A DNA stretch of 21,847 nucleotides from a virus (IMGVR_UViG_3300008448_000769:1-21847), one strand, 5' to 3'; positions 15,941 to 21,847 are shown, numbered from the stretch's first letter. Notes: generated by a model from the sequence alone, not told the origin. Made by a program: numbers and translations.

Positions 15941-16470
15941 CAAAGCCCTAAATAAAATTTCACTTGTTCTATTCTTTGTTCTGTAGTACCAGAAATTATA
16001 CCAAAATTAGTTATATATGGTAATGCTTCTTTACAAGCATGTTTAATAGTTAAATCAATTAAATCACGATAATCAGCATTTGTTTCTCTAACTCCATTAT
16101 TTTCAATTTGCACTCCTACAGGTGACACATAAAATATATAATCATATTCAGGAATAAAAGCAGAAGCATAATTAATAAACTCTTCTTTATCATTATCTTC
16201 AATAGACTCAGCACAATGTGCAAAAGCTATAACATCAATCACTGTTCTATCAGTAATAACATTTTCTCTCATCAACTCAGAACAACGTTCAGCTAAGAAT
16301 ATTGTTTGACCTTTTAATGTACTATCTGTATTTAATGGAATACCTAAATCACGTAAATACTTACTACGCTCAGTAGCAAAATAATAGTCTTTAAATTCAG
16401 GTAATTCTTTTAAAGCATTAACTAATGTTGTTTTACCTACAGATACTGTACCACAAAATCCTATCTTCAT
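15940..16470 (-). CDS. P-loop nucleotide kinase/NTPase (AAA_28-like)
   Basis: The product has 176 residues. A clear Walker A GTVSVGKT lies at residues 7-14, after an initial beta strand KIGFC. A lid-like region with ATERSKYLRDLGIP (about 32-45) follows, then VITDRTVIDVIAFAH (a Walker-B-like strand with Asp) and DYIFYVSP (strand before the Arg-bearing segment NNGVRETNADYRD). This layout is that of the small AAA_28/NadR-type kinase family, which in phages is often annotated as a nucleotide or nicotinamide kinase-like protein. The substrate cannot be read from the sequence. It lies between accessory genes and the packaging block. A T4-late-type TATAAATA is present nine bases before its ATG. Confidence 0.85.
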   Translation of the reverse strand: MKIGFCGTVSVGKTTLVNALKELPEFKDYYFATERSKYLRDLGIPLNTDSTLKGQTIFLAERCSELMRENVITDRTVIDVIAFAHCAESIEDNDKEEFINYASAFIPEYDYIFYVSPVGVQIENNGVRETNADYRDLIDLTIKHACKEALPYITNFGIISGTTEQRIEQVKFYLGL

Positions 16471-16479
16471 ATATTGTTT

Positions 16480-16487
16480 TATTTATA
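16480..16487 (-). promoter_or_regulatory. TATAAATA, T4 late-promoter-like octamer before the kinase-like gene
   Basis: The minus strand reads CCTTATAAATAAAAC, nine bases before the ATG at 16470 and just beyond a terminator. The octamer is the classical T4 late -10 element. The spacing to the start is very short, giving an almost leaderless transcript if used as such. Confidence 0.3.
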
Positions 16488-16494
16488 AGGTAAT

Positions 16495-16519
16495 AAAAAA
16501 GGCCTGCATTTGCAAGCCT
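16495..16519 (-). terminator. Rho-independent terminator after the 82-residue gene
   Basis: On the minus strand AGGCTTGC pairs with GCAGGCCT (16500-16519) as an 8-bp stem with one G-U pair and a 4-nt loop, followed directly by a T run. The G-U pair would be an A-C mismatch on the plus strand, which fits a hairpin acting in minus-strand RNA. Confidence 0.85.
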
Positions 16520-16541
16520 AATTTAAAATATGTTTGTAAAA

Positions 16542-16790
16542 TTATACAAGATCAATATTAGCAGCTTCTATAGCTCCATTAATAGCACGCGCTAATTCTT
16601 CTTCTTTAGCAGTCCAAGTACTATTATCATATGAGTTAGCACCATTACCAAGAACATTAAATAATTCATTTAAGAAATCCATATATATTTCTTGACTAAG
16701 GGAAGCCATATTTTCATTTATGTTTTCTTTATATTCTGATTCTGTAATTAAACCAGCTATTTTCTGCATTTTTTTAAATTCTTCATTCAT
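16542..16790 (-). CDS. Small protein with scaffold-like MQKIAGLITE N-terminus
   Basis: The product has 82 residues. The N-terminus EEFKKMQKIAGLITESEYKE (3-22) shares EAFARMQKIAGI with the very end of the gp22-like scaffold. Residues ITE17|S18 fit the (I/L)xE rule of T4 prohead protease sites. The rest is a short acidic helical body (YMDFLNELFNVLGNGANSYD, then a helix ending in NIDLV). In T4, internal head proteins carry short N-terminal capsid-targeting peptides removed by gp21, so this could be an internal protein loaded through the scaffold. That is inference. It stands as a single-gene unit, with an ATATTTAT motif 18 nt upstream and its own terminator downstream. Confidence 0.82.
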   Translation of the reverse strand: MNEEFKKMQKIAGLITESEYKENINENMASLSQEIYMDFLNELFNVLGNGANSYDNSTWTAKEEELARAINGAIEAANIDLV

Positions 16791-16808
16791 TGTTTTATGT
16801 TTTTATTT

Positions 16809-16816
16809 ATAAATAT
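16809..16816 (-). promoter_or_regulatory. ATATTTAT motif before the 82-residue gene
   Basis: The minus strand reads AATATTTATAAATA, 18 nt before the ATG at 16790. It overlaps a TATAAATA octamer (16804-16811), so both candidate late-promoter elements are present at this site. Confidence 0.5.
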
Positions 16817-16827
16817 TCCATATATAA

Positions 16828-17064
16828 TTAGAATCGCTGTTTAGCAGCTCCACTTTTGTACCAAGGCAATCCATCACCTGATTTTTTAGCTTTCTTCCAC
16901 TCATCCTTAGTATGTGCAAACCCATTAATAAAATATTCTTCTTTTCCATCCGGATGAATCACAGCTGGACCTTCCCAATTGTGTAATTTACCATCTTTCA
17001 TGTAACGTACTGTTCCGTCTGGTGACTTAAAACGCTTTACTTGTAATGTTTGATCAATACCCAT
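16828..17064 (-). CDS. Small MORN-like/GPAV-repeat protein
   Basis: The product has 78 residues. The segment VRYMKDGKLHNWEGPAVIHP followed by DGKEEYFINGFAHTKDEW is the pattern of small phage proteins with one or two repeats of the type DGKxHRxDGPAxxxxDGxxxWYxxGxxH, related to MORN-like beta-hairpin repeats. Function is unknown in phages. The C-terminal part is Lys-rich (KKAKKSGDGLPWYKSGAAKQ). A palindromic AT-rich motif 12 nt before the ATG suggests its own promoter. It lies in a run of short accessory genes. Confidence 0.8.
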   Translation of the reverse strand: MGIDQTLQVKRFKSPDGTVRYMKDGKLHNWEGPAVIHPDGKEEYFINGFAHTKDEWKKAKKSGDGLPWYKSGAAKQRF

Positions 17065-17076
17065 ATGTTTTTTATT

Positions 17077-17092
17077 TTATATTTGAATATAA
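17077..17092 (-). promoter_or_regulatory. AT palindrome before the 78-residue gene (second promoter-like motif)
   Basis: The plus strand reads TTATATTTGAATATAA, palindromic apart from its centre, 12 nt upstream of the ATG at 17064. The 16-base perfect palindrome before the gene starting at 21351 differs by a single base, and 13 bases recur before gp22. Confidence 0.5.
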
Positions 17093-17122
17093 CATCAAAA
17101 CCTTGTAAAGCCAAATAAAAAG

Positions 17123-17362
17123 TTATATATTTTCCAAATATTCTAAGAAATTTTCATATACTTTTCGTTGTTCTTCACCTGATTTGGTGATAGCTTCACG
17201 TAATAATGACGGAACATCTTGGTGAGACTCAACTAAAAGTTGACTAAAGTTATGAAGAGTTAGTTTTTCTGTTAATAAATCCACACTCTCATCACCATAA
17301 TCTTCTAAATCATTTAAATATAACTGGATATATTCGTTTATTTTACTTTTTGAGAACTTCAT
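17123..17362 (-). CDS. Small protein of unknown function
   Basis: The product has 79 residues, acidic and helical, with a Lys-rich first nine residues, then LYLNDLEDYGDESVDLL, TLHNFSQLLVESHQ and a terminal helix ending in FLEYLENI. I do not recognise a family. Its start lies inside the end of the upstream DUF6884-like gene (20-bp overlap), indicating translational coupling. A role in regulating or binding that partner is possible but not shown. A weak T-rich region follows its stop, without a clear hairpin. Confidence 0.72.
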   Translation of the reverse strand: MKFSKSKINEYIQLYLNDLEDYGDESVDLLTEKLTLHNFSQLLVESHQDVPSLLREAITKSGEEQRKVYENFLEYLENI

Positions 17363-17816
17363 ATATAATATTTTTTAATTTAGTAAATATCTCATTTAAC
17401 TGACTGTTTAACCACTTTAAACGCTGTCCAAATCGTTTTCCCTCCATAGGTGTTTCCATGTTTTCTTCTGGGATATATTTGGTTAAAGGCTTTAGATACT
17501 CGCTGCCGGTGAGGAATATGAATTTGTCTTTTTCTGGGTTTATACCCGCTGATTTCATTTGTTTTACTGTTTCCTCACCCCATTTTTCTTTCTCATCTTT
17601 AGGCATTTCTTTAAGAGTTTTGTCGTATGGAGCTAACTCTTTAGTTAAAGGTACCAAGTGATGCTTAGCAGATAGAATAAACATCTTATCTGGCTTTAGT
17701 TTTTTTCCATACTCTAAAGTTTTTTGGAACATTGGGGAAGCAGAATACAGCTCCTGTGCAGGAGCCGTACGATCTATCTTTGATTTAGTGCAACTTAAAA
17801 GTACTATTCTAGCCAT
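17343..17816 (-). CDS. DUF6884/YaaA-like protein
   Basis: The product has 157 residues. The opening strand IVLLSCTKSK (4-13) with Cys9, then PAQELYSASPMFQKTLEYGK (19-38) and FILSAKHHLVPL (about 46-57) form the signature of small proteins usually annotated DUF6884 or YaaA-like in phages. The C-terminal half is Lys-rich and helical, with FLTGSEYLKPLTKYIPEEN. Bacterial YaaA is a peroxide-stress protein with a DNA-binding fold; the phage members have no established activity. A nucleic-acid-related role is inferred from the fold family only. It starts a two-gene unit with the small overlapping gene and has an ATATTTAT motif 16 nt upstream. Confidence 0.78.
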   Translation of the reverse strand: MARIVLLSCTKSKIDRTAPAQELYSASPMFQKTLEYGKKLKPDKMFILSAKHHLVPLTKELAPYDKTLKEMPKDEKEKWGEETVKQMKSAGINPEKDKFIFLTGSEYLKPLTKYIPEENMETPMEGKRFGQRLKWLNSQLNEIFTKLKNIIYEVLKK

Positions 17817-17832
17817 CTATGATTTATTTATC

Positions 17833-17840
17833 ATAAATAT
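17833..17840 (-). promoter_or_regulatory. ATATTTAT motif before the DUF6884-like gene
   Basis: The minus strand reads AATATTTATGA, 16 nt before the ATG at 17816, in the 26-bp gap after the 356-residue gene. It is the rightmost member of the seven-copy set and marks the boundary with the MoxR/VWA module, which lacks it. Confidence 0.5.
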
Positions 17841-17842
17841 TA

Positions 17843-18913
17843 CTATACTATTATCTCTTTAATTACTTCTCCTCCCATCATATGGTTAAGATGAGCTTTT
17901 AAACATTGAGCATAAATACCACCATATTGAGGAGCAACTTTAGTTAAACCAGCAATTATTTCATCAACAGTACATTTATCATAACGTGAGCCTATTTTGA
18001 ATTTTTCTAGTTTTTTTATCAAAAACTTATAATTGTTGTTACCATTAACTACTTTCAATTTAGGGTGTACATTAAAGATATAAGAAAGATATGGTTCTGA
18101 ACTTTCATATTCTGAATTAGCCATGATCTCCTTAACCATATTCATGTTTTCTTTATCCTCACTATCAACCATAGTTAATAGATTTGAGAATATATCAATA
18201 TCTAATGACATACCTTTATTTACTTCTTCTCCAAGTACATCATCATACACAACTTCTAGATCCCAATCTCTGATATTTTGTGGTAAATTCATAAAAAACT
18301 CATACTGAGAAAATGCTTTAGAATTACCATGACCATTAAATATTATAGCTCCATTAATTAATGGGCATCTAGATTTTAAACCACTAAAATTAGAATCAAT
18401 TTGAATTGCTTTCTCCAAATCATCTGGTTTAATTAAAACATATTCTTCATTAACCTCACTCCAATGTGAATTTCCTTTATGCATATACTTTCTAAAGTTT
18501 TTCTTTAAAATAGTTGTAGGAATAACATAATATTGATTTGTGAGAGCATTTTTAATCCTAAACATTTCCTCAATAAAGTTATCACCAATAATAACAGTAT
18601 CTATTTCTCTCCATTTACGACCAAATGTAATATCTAATTTATTTTCTTCAATATGATTCTTTAATTTAAAAGAAGGCAATTGAGATAACTGAGTAGAATA
18701 TACTTTAGTATTAGTTTTTAAAGTATTATTTTTCCATTTGTTGCGTAACTCTCGATATTCGAGAGCTACGCTTTGTGGGATAAATATACTCTTATATAAA
18801 TAATATCTATAAAAAGCACTATTGGTTACACCTTTATGATCAGTACTAGTACGAAAATTTAGTTCAGTAAAACTTACTTTTTTCTCAACTAATTGCTTAA
18901 CTATATCTTCCAT
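17843..18913 (-). CDS. Unknown third gene of the MoxR/VWA module
   Basis: The product has 356 residues. I do not recognise a family. The N-terminal part (1-75) is helical and basic, with FYRYYLYKSIFIPQSVALEY. A central mixed region follows, holding GRKWREIDTVIIGDNFIEEM, a YYVIPTTILKK strand and CPLINGAIIFNGHG. Near residues 215-260 it is acidic, with LEVVYDDVLGEE. The C-terminus contains IIAGLTKVAPQYGGIYAQCL and a His-rich helix LKAHLNHMMGG. No membrane segment, Walker motif or metal site is evident. It begins two bases after the MoxR-like stop, so the two are translated together. The tight linkage to a MoxR ATPase and a VWA protein suggests it is a client, adaptor or effector of that pair. 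This is context-based only. Confidence 0.85.
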   Translation of the reverse strand: MEDIVKQLVEKKVSFTELNFRTSTDHKGVTNSAFYRYYLYKSIFIPQSVALEYRELRNKWKNNTLKTNTKVYSTQLSQLPSFKLKNHIEENKLDITFGRKWREIDTVIIGDNFIEEMFRIKNALTNQYYVIPTTILKKNFRKYMHKGNSHWSEVNEEYVLIKPDDLEKAIQIDSNFSGLKSRCPLINGAIIFNGHGNSKAFSQYEFFMNLPQNIRDWDLEVVYDDVLGEEVNKGMSLDIDIFSNLLTMVDSEDKENMNMVKEIMANSEYESSEPYLSYIFNVHPKLKVVNGNNNYKFLIKKLEKFKIGSRYDKCTVDEIIAGLTKVAPQYGGIYAQCLKAHLNHMMGGEVIKEIIV

Positions 18914-18915
18914 GA

Positions 18916-20115
18916 TTATTTAGTTAAAAATTTCAACAGTGTTTTGTTCAACATTAATGATCTGAAATTATCTGTGTCACCATTGTAAATTTCTTTTACA
19001 ATTTTGTATTTTAAATCCACAGCAAACAATTCTTCATTCATTAACATTGCTAAACGATCAATAATTGGTTTTTCAATTTTATTATGTTTAGCATAAAATA
19101 AACTATAGTTAACAATACGTTGTGAGATAATTGACGCTAAGTCAGCGCGATATTTATCATCTTTACCAATTGTACTTTTCAATTGACTAACTACATAATC
19201 ATCACTTTCATGAGTTAAAATAGTTTGTGGTGAAATAATCTTGTCCAAACGGTTATTAATAAACATTGTGAACAAAGTTGAGAACTCACCACCAACACTA
19301 CCTTCACCAATCATCTGAATCAAAGGTAATGTAGTTTCAAATGAATCAAGTGATGAAATTGAATTGAAGAACGTAGTGATACTTCGTGAGTTAGTATTTG
19401 TAGTAACTAACTCTGGATGTTTCAACAAGAAGTTGATACAACGACTATCTACTTGAGCATTCTCAGCCCACTCACTCCAACAGTTAATATCAAATTTCAA
19501 ATTAACTGAAATAAATCGTGTTTTTTGAGCGTTGTCAATACTATTTACCAAATAATCACCATTATCAGGATTACTTGTAAGAATGATATGCCAATCTTTA
19601 GGTAGTTCCCAACTGATATATTGTTGGCGGTCAATTAATTCCATGACAGCTTGAATGAATCGAATATCAGCGCGGTTCCAGTCATCCAAAAGCAAAATAC
19701 CTCCAGTTGATTTACCACTAATCCATTCAGGTGGACAGTAACTCATTCGGTTTTTGCCAGTAAATTTGAAACCTAAACGTGTATATTCATCAACAGCATG
19801 TTCATCAATCCATACTTTTGATTCATCTTTAGTTACTTCAAACTGACGAATTGGAAATCCTACCAAGTCACCCAATTCCTCAATTTGGGCTAAGTTCAAC
19901 TTAACAAAATTCAAATCCAATTCTTTTGCTAATTGAACAATAGTTGATGTTTTACCAATACCTGAATCACCAACTACTTCAACAGCTACAGGTGGTTTGT
20001 TTGTTTTTTGTAGATAACGATTGTTATCAATAATGTGTTTTAAGAATTCTTTTGCTTCTTTAACGTTCAAATCTACTTGACGTGAAGCAGTACTTTTAGT
20101 TGCTTTTTTAGCCAT
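18916..20115 (-). CDS. MoxR-like AAA+ ATPase
   Basis: The product has 399 residues. Walker A GDSGIGKT is at 49-56, Walker B ILLLDD at 140-145 followed by WNRAD, and sensor-1 TSNPDNGD at 180-187. A downstream TRF segment may supply the Arg finger. Between Walker A and B, LAQIEELGDLVGFPIR is the typical MoxR/AAA_5 insertion. MoxR proteins are hexameric chaperone-type ATPases that work with VWA-domain partners to remodel or activate target proteins, often inserting metals or cofactors. The VWA gene lies immediately upstream (54-bp gap) and an unknown protein follows after 2 bp. The C-terminal 200 residues are helical without a recognised domain. An AGG-containing A-rich leader and a partial second-class promoter motif precede the ATG. 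Confidence 0.92.
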   Translation of the reverse strand: MAKKATKSTASRQVDLNVKEAKEFLKHIIDNNRYLQKTNKPPVAVEVVGDSGIGKTSTIVQLAKELDLNFVKLNLAQIEELGDLVGFPIRQFEVTKDESKVWIDEHAVDEYTRLGFKFTGKNRMSYCPPEWISGKSTGGILLLDDWNRADIRFIQAVMELIDRQQYISWELPKDWHIILTSNPDNGDYLVNSIDNAQKTRFISVNLKFDINCWSEWAENAQVDSRCINFLLKHPELVTTNTNSRSITTFFNSISSLDSFETTLPLIQMIGEGSVGGEFSTLFTMFINNRLDKIISPQTILTHESDDYVVSQLKSTIGKDDKYRADLASIISQRIVNYSLFYAKHNKIEKPIIDRLAMLMNEELFAVDLKYKIVKEIYNGDTDNFRSLMLNKTLLKFLTK

Positions 20116-20131
20116 TTTATAACCTATTTAT

Positions 20132-20148
20132 TTTATTTTAATATAACG
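20132..20148 (-). promoter_or_regulatory. Degenerate AT motif before the MoxR-like gene
   Basis: The minus strand reads CGTTATATTAAAATAAAAT. It shares GTTATATT and the following A-rich stretch with the fuller motif before the VWA gene, but the palindrome is not complete. Confidence 0.3.
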
Positions 20149-20169
20149 TTTAATTTTTGAGAGGCCAAA

Positions 20170-21351
20170 TTAATATTGAATTTTGATTGTATGACCCCAA
20201 CTGCTTTGAACTTCTTCAACATCAGCTCCTTTTTTACATAAAACCATCATTGTTGGTTTATAACTACGTACTGTTCTATCACCGATGAAACCATCTGTTA
20301 GAATAATCAAACTACTAAAATGACGTTGGTCATTAAAATATTCAATAATTGGATTCATATTAGTACCACCTCTACCACGTACTGATTCAGGCATGTCTCC
20401 ATCATATTCCCAAGTTCTATGAATAGTAGCATCACATTCAGCGATAGTAATTTTAATACCTGTTTTCCACATATGATAAATTTCACTGAAGAATTCTAAT
20501 AGATCTGCGTCACTAACAGAACCAGATGTATCTATACCAACTAAAACATGTTTTTTAGTCTTAATTTTAAGAGCTGGGTTACCTGGAAAACGTCTGTTTA
20601 ATTTTCTACGTGTTTTCTTAGTGTAAATTTTATTTGAAGTACCAAAGAAACGTCTAAAATATGACTTCCAATCATATGAAGGTGGTACAACTTCAAACAA
20701 TTCATTAATCATTGACTCTAACTCTGATGGAATAAATCCACGTCCTTTTTCTTTATTAGATTCAACAATTTCTTTAATTTGATGTTTAATCTGATTAGCT
20801 ACTAATTTCTTTTCAGCGTCAGTTAAACTTTCAAATTCTTCCCATGTTGGATGTAGACCTTTACCTCCTTTTAAAGCATCTAGTAATGCATTTAATTTAG
20901 GACTAGTACCATTTTTCTGAGCTTGTTTTAACAAATCATAATACATTCTAGTACCAGCTTTAAGAGGCAAATTCAACTCTGGGAACGTTGTTGGTAAAAG
21001 AATATCATCTGTTGGATAAAATGCAGGATCAATATACTGATTAATTTCAATATCCGCCGCTACATTATGCAATTCATGATCATCAAATTTTTCACGGTCT
21101 TCTAAGTGGTTGAAACATATGTGTAACAACTCATGTTTTAAAAGACCGATTTTATTGTTGTCTCCTTTCAAAGAATCCCAAAATTCTTTGTTAACTGCTA
21201 ATTGATAGTTAATATTGTTTTTACAAACACCAGCTGTTGGTACATCTTTACGTTCTACTTTGTTAAGAGTAGACAAAAACACACCATAAAACGGTTCTTT
21301 AAACATTAATAACTTACCAATTCTACTAAGATCGTCGTGTAATGCTGACAT
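20170..21351 (-). CDS. DUF2201-type protein: putative metallopeptidase domain plus VWA domain
   Basis: The product has 393 residues. The N-terminal domain has KHELLHICFNHL with an HExxH zinc-type motif at 73-77 and a downstream NVAADIEINQY (96-106), the arrangement of the DUF2201 N-terminal, metallopeptidase-like domain. A helical basic linker (about 180-265) leads to a C-terminal VWA-like domain with an intact MIDAS: DTSGS at 274-278, T330 in RGGTN and D353 in LTDGF. Such proteins pair with MoxR ATPases, as seen here in the next gene downstream. Whether the HExxH is catalytic in this family is not established. The ATG is preceded by a 16-bp perfect AT palindrome and there is no Shine-Dalgarno sequence. 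It is the first gene of the three-gene module. Confidence 0.92.
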   Translation of the reverse strand: MSALHDDLSRIGKLLMFKEPFYGVFLSTLNKVERKDVPTAGVCKNNINYQLAVNKEFWDSLKGDNNKIGLLKHELLHICFNHLEDREKFDDHELHNVAADIEINQYIDPAFYPTDDILLPTTFPELNLPLKAGTRMYYDLLKQAQKNGTSPKLNALLDALKGGKGLHPTWEEFESLTDAEKKLVANQIKHQIKEIVESNKEKGRGFIPSELESMINELFEVVPPSYDWKSYFRRFFGTSNKIYTKKTRRKLNRRFPGNPALKIKTKKHVLVGIDTSGSVSDADLLEFFSEIYHMWKTGIKITIAECDATIHRTWEYDGDMPESVRGRGGTNMNPIIEYFNDQRHFSSLIILTDGFIGDRTVRSYKPTMMVLCKKGADVEEVQSSWGHTIKIQY

Positions 21352-21361
21352 GCTTTATAAT

Positions 21362-21377
21362 TTATATTTAAATATAA
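21362..21377 (-). promoter_or_regulatory. Perfect 16-bp AT palindrome before the VWA gene
   Basis: TTATATTTAAATATAA is identical on both strands and lies 10 nt before the ATG at 21351 and 3 bases past a hairpin. It could be a promoter core or an operator for a dimeric regulator. Confidence 0.5.
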
Positions 21378-21380
21378 CAA

Positions 21381-21405
21381 GAAAGCCTGGCGAGGCCAAG
21401 CTTTC
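21381..21405 (-). terminator. Hairpin after the FAD-dependent dehydrogenase-like gene (probable terminator)
   Basis: On the minus strand GAAAGCTTGG pairs with CCAGGCTTTC as a 10-bp stem with one U-G pair and a 5-nt loop. In plus-strand RNA that pair would be a C-A mismatch, so the structure fits minus-strand transcription. The T tract that follows is weak (TTGTTATATTT), so it may be a poor terminator or a 3'-end stabiliser. Confidence 0.65.
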
Positions 21406-21427
21406 ATTTTTGAATATGTTAAAAATC

Positions 21428-21847
21428 TTAAATTAAACTTTCAGCTACATATATACCATGAGCACCGGATACTGTAATTCCTCTAGCACTCAACGCATCA
21501 CCAACAAAATGAACATTTTCATATTCTACTAATGCTAAATCATTATAGTTCACTAGTGGTTCAGGAGACAAATATTTTACTTCAGGAATATACACACCCC
21601 AATCATCACCAAATTCAAATACTTCATTCATTTGGTCAATAAAATCTTCAATATAGTTAAAATATTTTCCCATAGCTGATCTTACAGGAAATAAATCTAT
21701 AATTTGAGTAGCTGATACTTCATTACCTTCAGAAGTTGTTGATACTTTTCTAGATGGTGAGTAATATAATCCTTTACCGTTTATTTGACACTTTTGAACA
21801 ACTTCTCTAGACCACTCAAATGGATTTTCAATACCTTTAATTTCCAT
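21428..21847 (-). CDS. FAD-dependent dehydrogenase-like protein, C-terminal part (5' end probably beyond the right edge)
   Basis: The visible frame codes for 139 residues and an ATG happens to lie on the last three bases of the window, so the true start is probably further right. The C-terminal segment VEYENVHFVGDALSARGITV (about residues 107-126), followed by SGAHGIYVAESL, matches the terminal GD.....GI..A...G FAD-contacting motif of COG2509-type NAD(FAD)-utilising dehydrogenases. The preceding NGKGLYYSPSRKVS and FPVRSAMGKYF segments fit the end of the same family, whose members are usually several hundred residues. Its substrate is not known. It lies upstream of the MoxR/VWA module, separated by a hairpin. 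Confidence 0.7.
   Translation of the reverse strand: MEIKGIENPFEWSREVVQKCQINGKGLYYSPSRKVSTTSEGNEVSATQIIDLFPVRSAMGKYFNYIEDFIDQMNEVFEFGDDWGVYIPEVKYLSPEPLVNYNDLALVEYENVHFVGDALSARGITVSGAHGIYVAESLI

Noticed and set aside
17093-17122. Possible terminator after the 79-residue gene
   Set aside because: No stem longer than about four base pairs could be formed; only a T-rich stretch is present.
20116-20169. Possible terminator between the VWA and MoxR-like genes
   Set aside because: There is no inverted repeat in the 54-bp gap, and the two are better seen as one module.
1-21847. tRNA genes, integrase, attachment sites or lysogeny genes
   Set aside because: None was seen; every gap is too short for a tRNA except the gp22 leader, which shows no cloverleaf. 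Nothing suggests a temperate lifestyle.

Overview
The window is a segment of an AT-rich (about 30-35% G+C by eye) tailed-phage genome of the T4 superfamily, so a contractile-tailed myovirus. All 23 recognisable genes are on the minus strand, packed with short gaps or 1-20 base overlaps, and are transcribed from right to left. No rRNA, tRNA, CRISPR array, insertion sequence or bacterial housekeeping block was seen. Many start codons lack a clear Shine-Dalgarno sequence and have A-rich leaders. This would fit a Bacteroidota-type host, but that is inference only.

Right part (about 15.9-21.85 kb, accessory genes): the C-terminal part of an FAD-dependent dehydrogenase-like protein runs off the right edge. 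Next come a metallopeptidase-like/VWA protein with HExxH and MIDAS motifs, a MoxR-like AAA+ ATPase and an unrecognised 356-residue protein, which together look like a three-gene chaperone-type module. A DUF6884/YaaA-like protein, three small proteins and a P-loop (AAA_28-like) nucleotide kinase/NTPase follow.

Middle part (about 5.6-15.9 kb, packaging and head assembly): a 148-residue charged protein, terminase large subunit (gp17), portal (gp20), three unassigned proteins where T4 keeps its small prohead-core genes, prohead protease (gp21), acidic scaffold (gp22) and major capsid protein (gp23). Hairpin terminators bracket gp22-gp23 and isolate it as its own transcription unit. Left part (1-5.5 kb): a PhoH-like ATPase, neck proteins gp13 and gp14, the tail-sheath-stabilising protein gp15 and the first 607 codons of a repeat-rich fibre-like protein that runs off the left edge.

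The order differs from T4. The neck genes 13-14-15 lie downstream of 23, and 17 directly abuts 20 with no sheath (18) or tube (19) gene between them. Most distinctive are four things: an ATATTTAT motif, read in the direction of transcription, 14-20 nt before seven start codons; a different palindromic AT motif before several other genes; N-terminal or C-terminal peptides resembling prohead targeting and gp21-cleavage signals shared between head proteins and small genes; and the MoxR/VWA/unknown trio.
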